Shown here piece by piece: positions 7,874 through 15,109 of a DNA stretch of 64,000 bases (the first letter of the stretch is position 1; every line of letters starts with the position of its first letter). The stretch comes from UBA5239 sp040394635. Its GTDB lineage: Bacteria; Verrucomicrobiota; Lentisphaeria; Victivallales; Victivallaceae. The notes under the pieces are model-generated. The model saw only the letters and a program-made list of their open reading frames with translations. It was not told where the DNA came from and did not search any database. The position numbers were made by a program, and so were the translations under genes. The stretch covers positions 17,231-81,230 of the forward strand of contig JBEBRW010000018.1 of assembly GCA_040394635.1 (NCBI GenBank), in the 5' to 3' direction.

Positions 7874-9817
7874 TTACTGCCGGGGTTTTTCGGCGGTGAC
7901 TTCGGGGAGCTTCAGGTTGTTCAGGAGTTGGCTCAGGCGTTCGAGGCGGATGGGCGGTTTCTCCAGTTTTTCGAGGCGATCGAGACCGGTTTTCAGCATC
8001 TGGAAGCCGGCCGGGATGTAGGCGAGGTAATCGCGTTTGCCCTTGGTCAGCGCCAGGAAGCCGTAGGCGCCGAGCGCCTGCATGTTGCGCTGCAGCCCGG
8101 CGGTGATCATCATGGCTTCGAGTTCGGGCATGTCCGGATGTTGAGCCCGGAAATAATCTTCGAGGCGGGTACGCATTTCGGGGGTGAGCTCCGCGTAGGG
8201 ATCGTTCAGCAGCGACATGATGTCGTAACCGGCGCTGCCGAAGCGCGCGCCCTGGAAATCGACGAAGCGCACGCCGCCCGGCGAGAGCATGATGTTGTGC
8301 GACTGGAAATCGCGGTGGATGAGCACCTTCGGATGGCTGTCCACCAGTGCGGCGAGGGCGTCGAACTCCTGGTTCAGCGCGGCGCGTTCGTCATCGCTCA
8401 AACAGCAGAAGGCTCCGAGAAAGTTGTCGCTGAAATAAATCGTTTCCCAGCGCAGATAGCTCTGGTCGAAGGTGCGCAGGATCGGGGCGGTGCGCTTGCG
8501 GAAAATCTTCGTGCCCTCGGTCTGCAGGTGAACCAGCGCGTCGATGATCCGGCGGTAGAGGGTTTCGTCGGGGCCGTTGGCCAGTAGTGACTTGTAGAGT
8601 GTTTCATCGCCAAGGTCCTCGACCAGCGTGGTGAACTCCTCCGCTTCGAAATCCTGAATCACCGGGACCGGGAAATTGTGTTTGTTGAAGTAGCGGCCAA
8701 TGTTGATGAAGCGGTCATAGTCCTGGTCCATGCCGTCGGAAATCATCAGGATGGAGGATTTGCCGTTCTGTGCGATGCGGTAGAAGCTGCGGGTGGAGCC
8801 GCGCTCGATCAGCGAACTGATGGAGTAGGGTTCCTTGCGGAACTTCTTCAGGATGTGATAGTTCTCGAGCGTTTTGTAGTCGCGGTGCAGGTTGAACCCA
8901 TCCGGACCGATGATCTGGCGGCTGTGGAAACTGCCCGGCGGGACGACGGTATTGTCCAGCAGCAGGCAGTTGATGAGGGTGGAGCCGGCGCCGATACGGC
9001 AGTTGCGCCCGCCGGTCACATAGCCGAGCAGCGCGGCGCCGTCGCCGATCTCGGGCTCATCCTCAAAATAGATGCGCTGACGGTTCTGAAAAAGCGGCAT
9101 GGTGTTGACGCCCTTGACCACGTCGTCGTGCGCGTCGAAATACTGCGGCAGCGTGCCGAGGTCGCGCCAGTAGGGTTTGTCCGGTATCCAGCCGCGCACG
9201 GCGTCCGGCTGGTCGCGCATCAGGTCGAGCACGGCGCGGATGATGGAGCAGTTTTCCGGCTGTTCGGGCAGGTGGTCAAAGATTTCACGCGAGAGGATCA
9301 TGACGCAGGCGTAGGTGAGCAGACGGCTGCCCGCCGGGTGCCGCCCGAGCGAGTCGAGAATGTCGTGAACCTTGCCGTCCGGGGTCACGCGGACGCGGTT
9401 TTCGGGGCCGTCCACCAGCGCGAAAGTGACCTTGGCGCCGCTTTGCTTGTGGTATTCGATCATGGCCGCGAGGTCCATATCGGTCAGCACGTCGGAGTTG
9501 TGAATCATGAAAAATTCGCCCTCGGCGAGCAGGGATTTGGCATTGACCACGCCGCCGCCGGTGCCGAGGATTTCCGGCTCGTGAAAGAGCTCAATGCTGT
9601 CCGCTTCCGGCAACTTCGCCACGGCGTCCCCGATCTGCTCCGCCAGATAATGCGTGTTGACGGCGATGCGGTCGATGCCGGCGCGCTTCAGGTTCGCGGC
9701 GACCACGGCCAGCATGGACGACCCGAAAACCGGGATCAGGGGCTTGGGCATGTATTCGGTAAGCGGACGGAGGCGGCTGCCGAAACCGGCGGCCAGGATG
9801 ATGGCGTTGATGTTCAT
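7874..9817 (-). CDS. fused nucleotidyltransferase - beta-helix - aminosugar kinase (MurU-AmgK-like)
   Basis: 647 residues, three parts. Residues 1-235 are a sugar-1-phosphate nucleotidyltransferase: IILAAGFGSRLRPLTEYMPK at 6-25 and the metal-binding HNSDV (Asp109). Residues about 250-330 look like left-handed beta-helix hexapeptides (IGDGAALLG, RIGAGSTLINCLLLDNTVV). Residues about 335-620 are an aminoglycoside-phosphotransferase-type kinase with catalytic HRDFQSHN (501-508) and FVDFQGARFG (Asp520). In Pseudomonas the separate proteins MurU and AmgK activate recycled MurNAc to UDP-MurNAc, bypassing MurA; this polypeptide combines equivalent activities, kinase last. The substrate (MurNAc, GlcNAc or another hexose) is inferred. 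It is transcribed alone with its own promoter and terminator. Confidence 0.9.
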   Translation of the reverse strand: MNINAIILAAGFGSRLRPLTEYMPKPLIPVFGSSMLAVVAANLKRAGIDRIAVNTHYLAEQIGDAVAKLPEADSIELFHEPEILGTGGGVVNAKSLLAEGEFFMIHNSDVLTDMDLAAMIEYHKQSGAKVTFALVDGPENRVRVTPDGKVHDILDSLGRHPAGSRLLTYACVMILSREIFDHLPEQPENCSIIRAVLDLMRDQPDAVRGWIPDKPYWRDLGTLPQYFDAHDDVVKGVNTMPLFQNRQRIYFEDEPEIGDGAALLGYVTGGRNCRIGAGSTLINCLLLDNTVVPPGSFHSRQIIGPDGFNLHRDYKTLENYHILKKFRKEPYSISSLIERGSTRSFYRIAQNGKSSILMISDGMDQDYDRFINIGRYFNKHNFPVPVIQDFEAEEFTTLVEDLGDETLYKSLLANGPDETLYRRIIDALVHLQTEGTKIFRKRTAPILRTFDQSYLRWETIYFSDNFLGAFCCLSDDERAALNQEFDALAALVDSHPKVLIHRDFQSHNIMLSPGGVRFVDFQGARFGSAGYDIMSLLNDPYAELTPEMRTRLEDYFRAQHPDMPELEAMMITAGLQRNMQALGAYGFLALTKGKRDYLAYIPAGFQMLKTGLDRLEKLEKPPIRLERLSQLLNNLKLPEVTAEKPRQ

Positions 9818-9845
9818 GAAATTCCCGATTGTTTTTTTGAGATAG

Positions 9846-9873
9846 AATATAGTATCGGCGGTAGATTTTGCAA
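9846..9873 (-). promoter_or_regulatory. sigma-70-type promoter for the fusion gene
   Basis: On the minus strand TTGCAA (complement of 9873-9868), 16-base spacer, TATATT (complement of 9851-9846). It ends about 28 bases before the ATG at 9817. Confidence 0.5.
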
Positions 9874-9892
9874 GGGCGGCAGTCTAAATTCA

Positions 9893-9928
9893 TCGGACTT
9901 GTCGGACAGGTCGGACAGGTCCGACGGG
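9893..9928. repeat. nonamer tandem repeat TCGGACAGG
   Basis: Four in-register 9-base units: TCGGACTTG, TCGGACAGG, TCGGACAGG, TCCGACGGG. Non-coding, between the divergent fusion and GSCFA genes. Confidence 0.8.
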
Positions 9929-9939
9929 CGGTTTTATCG

Positions 9940-9974
9940 ATTTTGCATTTTTAATTTTGCATTTTCAATTTATA
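9940..9974. repeat. heptamer tandem repeat (ATTTTGC/ATTTTCA type)
   Basis: Five in-register 7-base units: ATTTTGC, ATTTTTA, ATTTTGC, ATTTTCA, ATTTATA. Ends 22 bases before the GSCFA start codon and belongs to the heptamer family seen at six other intergenic sites. Confidence 0.75.
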
Positions 9975-9995
9975 TTAGGGAAAAGGAGTTTGACT

Positions 9996-10868
9996 ATGGC
10001 TGATTTGTTTACTCCGGTGAGGGTGCCGGAGGTTGCGGAAAAATTAGCGTTCGACGCTGCGCTGGCGGTGGTCGGCTCGTGCTTTTCGGAGCGGCTCGCC
10101 GCGTACCTGGGCGAGGGCGGAATCCGGATTCACTGCAACCCCTGCGGGATCGTGTATAACGCGGTGTCGATGGCGCGTTCGCTGCGGCACCTGGCGGCGG
10201 GGCACGAGTACGGGGAAAAGAACTTTTTTGAGCGTGACGGCTTGTGGTTTTCGTGGGAACACCATGGCGCATTTGCGCGGCCGGAACTGGCCGAGGCGAT
10301 GGCACTCTGCAATCAATCGATGAACGATTTCCGGGCGGGGCTGATGCAGGCGCAGGTGCTGATCCTGACGTTTTCATCGTCGGTGGTGTATGAGCTCAAG
10401 GAAACGGGGGAATTCGTCGCCAACTGCCACAAGGTGCCGGGGACGTTTTTCAACCGTCACATGCTTTCGCATACCGAGAACAAGGAGGCGATCCGGAGCA
10501 TTGTCCGCAGTGTCCGCGAAATCCGGCCGGACTTGCGGATCGTGATGACGCTCTCGCCGGTGCGGCACTACCCCGGCGACCTGGTCCTGAACGCCCGCAG
10601 CAAGGCCAATCTGCTCTCCGCCATTCACGACTCGCTCGACGATAAGTGCATCTATTTCCCGTCCTACGAAATCATGACCGACGAACTGCGCGATTACCGT
10701 TTTTACCGCGACGACATGCTGCATCCCTCCGACCTGGCCTCCGGCATCATTTGCGGGCGGTTCACGGAGAGCTTTTTCAGCGCCGGCGCGGTGCGGCAGA
10801 TCGACGAATGCCGCCGTCAGGCGAAACAGGCGGCGCACCGCCCGATTCACGGGGATGCCGATGCCTGA
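9996..10868 (+). CDS. GSCFA-domain protein (SGNH hydrolase-like)
   Basis: 290 residues. Start chosen at ATG 9996 because AAAAGGAG (9981-9988) sits at ideal distance; the frame is open 13 codons further up. The family name motif GSCF is at 27-30 (AVVGSCFSERLAAYL), placed like the nucleophile block of GDSL/SGNH hydrolases, and the end carries DDMLHPSD, the D-x-x-H pair expected for the catalytic Asp/His. Substrate unknown; related folds are acyl esterases acting on glycans or lipids. The next gene overlaps this one by 8 bases, so a joint role with the B12-radical SAM enzyme is likely. Confidence 0.88.
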   Translation: MADLFTPVRVPEVAEKLAFDAALAVVGSCFSERLAAYLGEGGIRIHCNPCGIVYNAVSMARSLRHLAAGHEYGEKNFFERDGLWFSWEHHGAFARPELAEAMALCNQSMNDFRAGLMQAQVLILTFSSSVVYELKETGEFVANCHKVPGTFFNRHMLSHTENKEAIRSIVRSVREIRPDLRIVMTLSPVRHYPGDLVLNARSKANLLSAIHDSLDDKCIYFPSYEIMTDELRDYRFYRDDMLHPSDLASGIICGRFTESFFSAGAVRQIDECRRQAKQAAHRPIHGDADA

Positions 10869-12426
10869 CGTGCTGTTCCTCGAGGTGAATTCCTCTTATT
10901 CGCACTCCATGCTTTCCTACGGCATGTTGCGCGCGTACACCGAACGTCTCGCGCCGGAGTGGCGCTGGCACAAATTCGAGTGCACCATCCGTAATCCCGA
11001 TGCAAACCAGCTCCGCGAAAAACTGCTGGAACTCAAGCCCGGAGTGGTTTGCGGCACCGCTTATCTTTTCAACGTCGAGGTCCTGCTGCAGCTGTGCCGG
11101 GTGGTCCGCGGAGTGCTGCCGGATACCCGGATCGTGCTGGGCGGCCCCGAGTTCCCGGCCGGCCGGGCATGTCCGCCGGAGGCCGACGCTACCGTCAGTG
11201 GCGACGAATCCACGTTTTACCGTTACCTGCGGGACAATATTGTGGAAGAGGGCATCTATACCGGCAGTCTCGACGACCTGCCGTCGCCGCACCAGCTCGG
11301 GTATTTCACGCCGGGCAAACCGTTCTGGCAGATCGAAACGTCGCGCGGCTGCGGCGGACGCTGCGTTTTCTGCGTCAGCTCACTCACAAAAAGCGTCAAA
11401 TACTACTCGCTCGAGCGCGTGCGGCAGGATTTACTGGCGCTGCAGCGGGGCGGGTTCCGTGAGATCCGGGTGCTCGACCGCACGTTCAACCAGAACCAGG
11501 CGCGGGCGGCGGAGCTCTTGAAAATGTTCCGGACCGACTTTCCGGAAATGCGTTTTCACCTGGAAATCGAACCTTCCGCGCTGAAACCGGAGTTTCTGGA
11601 CGAAATGAGCCGGGGCAACCTCCACGTCGAGGCCGGGGTGCAGTCGCTGAACCCCGTGGTGCTGGAAAGCTGCTGCCGCCACGGCAAGGTCGAAGACGTT
11701 TTGCAGGGATTGAAAGGGTTGCTGAACTGCGGCAATTTCGAGCTCCACACCGACCTGATCGCCGGGCTGCCCGCGCAGACGCTGCCGAGCTTGATCGACG
11801 ACGTCAAGACCCTGATCGGCCTGCAGGCACAAGAAATCCAGTTGGAAAGCCTGAAAATCCTGCCCGGCACCGCGTTATGGAACGACTCCACCGATTTTGA
11901 ACCGGTGCCGCCCTACCGGATTCGCTCGACGCCGACGATGAGCGCGGAAGAGTTGCGCACCGCCGACCGCCTGTCGCAGATTCTCGACTGCTGGTTCAAT
12001 GCGCCGCCGCTGCATTCTGCATTCATCATGGCGGTACAGGAAAACCCACAATTCCTGAACGAATTTCTGCAGGAGCTGTCAGCGAAAGACGAACTCTTCG
12101 CCAACGGCAAGCCGCCGCTGGAAAAGCGCTTCGACATCCTGCGCGATTTCCTGCCGGACGGCGCGGCGCGCGAGGTGCTGCGCTTCGCCGCCATCGCCAA
12201 CGGTTTCTCCAAGGACCTGCCGCGCGAAAAAGAGATTCCCACCGCCGGCGAAATTATTTGGCACAAAGAGGTAACGATCAAACCCGAACGCTGCATCATC
12301 GCCGGATTCAGCGGCAACGCCGGGGAGTGCTATATCAACCCGCGAACCCCCTGGCAGCCGGGCAAGCGCCGCTACTGCTTCAAACTCTACTACGGCCGCC
12401 AGCCCTCGGAAATAACCGTACTTTAG
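10861..12426 (+). CDS. B12-binding-domain radical SAM protein
   Basis: 521 residues from ATG 10861 (GGGG at 10851-10854 supports it; ATG 10855 is also in frame). Residues 1-130 look like a B12-binding Rossmann domain (DVLFLEVNSSYSHSMLSYG; RIVLGGPEF; a VSGDE turn). The radical SAM core follows, with its 4Fe-4S ligands Cys164, Cys168, Cys171 in SRGCGGRCVFC, then VEAGVQSLNP and DLIAGLPAQ, typical of SPASM-less B12-radical SAM enzymes. The C-terminal ~130 residues fit the DUF4080-type extension. Such enzymes often methylate or rearrange unactivated carbons; the substrate is unknown. Its stop overlaps by 3 bases the stop of the convergent CbrC gene. Confidence 0.9.
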   Translation: MPDVLFLEVNSSYSHSMLSYGMLRAYTERLAPEWRWHKFECTIRNPDANQLREKLLELKPGVVCGTAYLFNVEVLLQLCRVVRGVLPDTRIVLGGPEFPAGRACPPEADATVSGDESTFYRYLRDNIVEEGIYTGSLDDLPSPHQLGYFTPGKPFWQIETSRGCGGRCVFCVSSLTKSVKYYSLERVRQDLLALQRGGFREIRVLDRTFNQNQARAAELLKMFRTDFPEMRFHLEIEPSALKPEFLDEMSRGNLHVEAGVQSLNPVVLESCCRHGKVEDVLQGLKGLLNCGNFELHTDLIAGLPAQTLPSLIDDVKTLIGLQAQEIQLESLKILPGTALWNDSTDFEPVPPYRIRSTPTMSAEELRTADRLSQILDCWFNAPPLHSAFIMAVQENPQFLNEFLQELSAKDELFANGKPPLEKRFDILRDFLPDGAAREVLRFAAIANGFSKDLPREKEIPTAGEIIWHKEVTIKPERCIIAGFSGNAGECYINPRTPWQPGKRRYCFKLYYGRQPSEITVL

Positions 12427-13043
12427 TCCTCGGCTTGACAAGCCCGGTAGATACCGCAATGGCGGCATTGAAAGACGTATACGGATAGTTTATCGTCATT
12501 GAGATCTTTCAAGAACGCATCGAAACCGGAATCATCGATGCCGACGTCAAGCAGAAGAGATTCCTTCAGCTCCGGTGTCAGGTAGGGGGTCAGCTCATCC
12601 ATGTTGAAAGCTTCGGTAATATACGCCATTATATCCTTGCAGTGGGTCAACCAGCGTTCGCGCGGCCAACATGGCGGAGTGCGCAAGGTAATATTTTCCT
12701 GAAGTTCGAGCGGAACATCGGCGCAGCAACCCGGATTGAGTTCACATGTAATACCATTATACCGCATTGCTGCCGCTCCGCTGGCCACACACCATGGACA
12801 GAGTGCCTCGATATATGCATCCGGGTGAATATCCGGAGCGGGAATAATATAATCGACCTCCTTGCCGCAGCAGTCGCAAATACCCTTTTCATGGTCGATT
12901 GTACCGTCTTTGTAGGCGTTCGGGTGATATGGAAATTCCGGCGGTTTGCTGTAATCGTGGGTTGCCACAAGTTCCAGATAAGCCCCGTCGACGACCGGTT
13001 TCGGCTGTTCTTCCAAGCCGAACAGTTTGGCGAAGAACCCCAT
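12423..13043 (-). CDS. CbrC (UPF0167)-family protein, copy 1
   Basis: 206 residues. Family hallmarks: PPEFPYHPNAYKDG at 34-47, a CDCCGKEVDY cysteine cluster (56-65), LCPWCVASGAAA (81-92), and a terminal CRHCGIY (193-199). Three Cys pairs suggest a zinc-binding fold. CbrC in Escherichia coli is associated with colicin E2 tolerance through the CreBC regulon, but its biochemical role is not established. The N-terminus MGFFAKLFG is identical in the next copy upstream, showing a tandem duplication. The start has a GGAGGTAGCC ribosome region. Confidence 0.85.
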   Translation of the reverse strand: MGFFAKLFGLEEQPKPVVDGAYLELVATHDYSKPPEFPYHPNAYKDGTIDHEKGICDCCGKEVDYIIPAPDIHPDAYIEALCPWCVASGAAAMRYNGITCELNPGCCADVPLELQENITLRTPPCWPRERWLTHCKDIMAYITEAFNMDELTPYLTPELKESLLLDVGIDDSGFDAFLKDLNDDKLSVYVFQCRHCGIYRACQAED

Positions 13044-13079
13044 GGCTACCTCCTGTTGTTTAAAACACGCTCTACTATT

Positions 13080-13712
13080 TTAGTCGCAGTCCTGATAAGC
13101 TTGATAAATACCGCAATGACGGCAGCGGAAAATGTATACCAGCAAACTGCCGCCGCCGTTTTCAAACTCTTTCAGGAAAGAATCGAAATCGGCGTTATCA
13201 AAACCGGCGTCGTTCTGCAGGGATTCCTTGAATTCTGGAGTCAAATATGGCTTTAACCCTTTGCTGTTTTCGGCTGTGGCGATGTATTCCATCATATCGC
13301 CGCAATGCCCCAGCCAGCGTTCCTGCTGCCAGCCGGAAAATGAGGGCGTACGCTTGTTGACATTGTCCTGAAGTTCGGCTGGAACGCTATCGATGCAGTC
13401 AGAATCAATTTCGCAGAACTGACCATTGTATTTAATTGCCGCCGCGCCGCTGGCGACACACCATGGGCATAAATCGTCGACATCGTGCAGTGAGTAGAAA
13501 AGCGGTTCATGGAGGATATAATCGACCTCCTTGCCGCAGCAGTCGCATTTGCCTTGTTCCTGAACAATAGTGCCATCTTTGTAGGCGTTTGGGTAATACG
13601 GGAACTCAGGCGGTTTGCTGTAATCGTGGGTAGCCACAAGTTCCAGATAGGCTTCGTTGATGACCGGTTCCGGTTGCTTTTTCGAGCCGAACAGTTTGGC
13701 GAAGAACCCCAT
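13080..13712 (-). CDS. CbrC (UPF0167)-family protein, copy 2
   Basis: 210 residues, closely related to the downstream gene: MGFFAKLFG start, AYLELVATHDYSKPPEFPYY, KCDCCGKEVDYI, LCPWCVASGAAA and a final FRCRHCGIYQAY are shared with few changes. The 36-base gap and the shared GGAGGTAGCCATG start context show the duplication included the ribosome site. Divergence is greatest in the 100-180 region, which may set specificity. A more distant third paralogue with an added membrane anchor is at 59396. Confidence 0.85.
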   Translation of the reverse strand: MGFFAKLFGSKKQPEPVINEAYLELVATHDYSKPPEFPYYPNAYKDGTIVQEQGKCDCCGKEVDYILHEPLFYSLHDVDDLCPWCVASGAAAIKYNGQFCEIDSDCIDSVPAELQDNVNKRTPSFSGWQQERWLGHCGDMMEYIATAENSKGLKPYLTPEFKESLQNDAGFDNADFDSFLKEFENGGGSLLVYIFRCRHCGIYQAYQDCD

Positions 13713-13798
13713 GGCTACCTCCTGTGTTTTCAGATATCACCCACTATAATCGCTTTTTGCGGATAATTCAAATTTCGATCCATACGGATTTACCTGAA

Positions 13799-14875
13799 CT
13801 ACGGATTTTTCAGGGAAGCTACGGAGGCGCCGGGGTTGATGAAAAGTTTCGGCGCCAGGATGCGGTTCTCCGGCTTTCCGGCCATCAGGTTCATCAGAAG
13901 TTCCCAGGCCAGTTCCGCGATGGGGCGGGGGGAATTGAAAACCAGGGTCGGGGCCGGGCGGAGCGGACAGCTTTCGCCGTCGGCAATGATGGAGATATCG
14001 CGTCCGATGATGAGTTTCCTGGCGGCGAGATAAGCATAGATTTCCGGCAGGTGAAAGGTATCGTCGACGATGATGGCCGTGGGGCGGGGGCGGGAATTGA
14101 GCATTTTTCCCAGGTCGAGCCGGAGCTGTTGATCCGAGTTCCAGCCCGGTTTGACCCATTCCTGCAGTACCTTCAACCCGGCTTCGGCCATATGGCGGTA
14201 ATAATTGGCCAGGCGGGCGGCGTAGGGGACCGAACTGAAAATCTGTCCTTCGCCGTATAAATAAGCGATATGGCGGTGGCCTTGCTTGAGCAGATGGTTG
14301 AAGTGCAGGTCCATTATATCCGGAGCGTCGATGACGGCCGGTCCCTCCTGAATATCATAATGCGGGGTAATGACCACGCATTGCGCACCGGCATGCTTGC
14401 AGAGCTTGTGAATCTCGCGGTTTTCCGGGGAGATCAGGAAACAGTTGCAGATTTCCTTCGCCTGAATCAGGTCGAGATAGGCGGTGACCTGATCGGAATA
14501 CTTCACCGTATGAATCCGCATGCTGTAATCGGAGTTGGTACCGGCATGGAAAAGATACTGGATCAATTTGCTGTGAAATCCCTCGACCCGGAAATAATTC
14601 ACCTCGGAACAGGCAATGATATCGATGGTCTTTTTGTTATGGCGGTTGTTGCCGGTGTCGGTGCGGAAATAGCCGCGTTTGGGCTCCGGGCGCAGTAGCC
14701 CCCTGGCAATGGCTTCATTGATTGAATTCTGCAGGACGATTCTTCCCAAGCCGCTGTCTTTCATCAGATTGCGGATGGATGGCAGTGCTTCGTCCGCATC
14801 CAACCGGATGATTTTTGAATTGACCAGTTCATCCGCCTGCTGCTGCTTGTGATTCCGGATTCCATGATTACTCAT
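13799..14875 (-). CDS. GntR-HTH / LacI-type sensor hybrid regulator (module B)
   Basis: 358 residues. The winged helix at about 10-70 is a divergent GntR type (ALPSIRNLMKDSGLGRIVLQ then NSINEAIARGLLRPEPKRGY). Residues about 80-350 are a LacI-like sensor: IDIIACSEVNYFRVEGF, NHLLKQGHRHIAYLYGEG, RPTAIIVDDTFHLPEIYAYL, and a closing RILAPKLFINPGAS. It is divergent from the secreted GH-A-like gene at 15110. The shared intergenic region has two inverted copies of a 22-base site, one near each gene, consistent with control of both. The inducer is probably a sugar; identity unknown. Confidence 0.9.
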   Translation of the reverse strand: MSNHGIRNHKQQQADELVNSKIIRLDADEALPSIRNLMKDSGLGRIVLQNSINEAIARGLLRPEPKRGYFRTDTGNNRHNKKTIDIIACSEVNYFRVEGFHSKLIQYLFHAGTNSDYSMRIHTVKYSDQVTAYLDLIQAKEICNCFLISPENREIHKLCKHAGAQCVVITPHYDIQEGPAVIDAPDIMDLHFNHLLKQGHRHIAYLYGEGQIFSSVPYAARLANYYRHMAEAGLKVLQEWVKPGWNSDQQLRLDLGKMLNSRPRPTAIIVDDTFHLPEIYAYLAARKLIIGRDISIIADGESCPLRPAPTLVFNSPRPIAELAWELLMNLMAGKPENRILAPKLFINPGASVASLKNP

Positions 14876-14938
14876 CTGAGTCCCCCGCCTTTTGTTTATA
14901 AATATAATATACGGTGGAAAATGAAAAAATCCAGTCTT

Positions 14939-14960
14939 TATGTATTTTTCTGTGTATTTT
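14939..14960. promoter_or_regulatory. putative operator, copy 1 (regulator side)
   Basis: 22-base T-rich site built of TGTATTTT-type direct half-sites. It matches the reverse complement of 15072-15093 at 20 of 22 positions. It lies about 65 bases upstream of the regulator start at 14875. Confidence 0.45.
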
Positions 14961-15025
14961 AAATCTTATACTGTGCTTTTTTGGAGAATAATATTCAAAA
15001 AAAGTTTCAAAATGCATGGGGACTA

Positions 15026-15054
15026 TTGATTTTGCTGATCAGTATGATTATAAT
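15026..15054 (+). promoter_or_regulatory. sigma-70-type promoter for the 15110-17839 operon
   Basis: TTGATT (15026-15031), 17-base spacer, TATAAT (15049-15054). Predicted transcription start near 15061, just before operator copy 2. Confidence 0.65.
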
Positions 15055-15071
15055 TAAAGCAAAACAAAAAT

Positions 15072-15093
15072 AAAATACACAAAAAAATACACA
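15072..15093. promoter_or_regulatory. putative operator, copy 2 (enzyme side)
   Basis: Inverted copy of 14939-14960, composed of two AAAATACACA direct units separated by two bases. It falls about +11 to +32 relative to the predicted start, a repressor roadblock position. Confidence 0.45.
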
Positions 15094-15109
15094 AGCAGGA
15101 AAGTAGATA

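Noticed and set aside
8678..10003. 441-codon plus-strand open frame
   Set aside because: Antisense to the fused nucleotidyltransferase/kinase; high-GC third positions create long empty frames.
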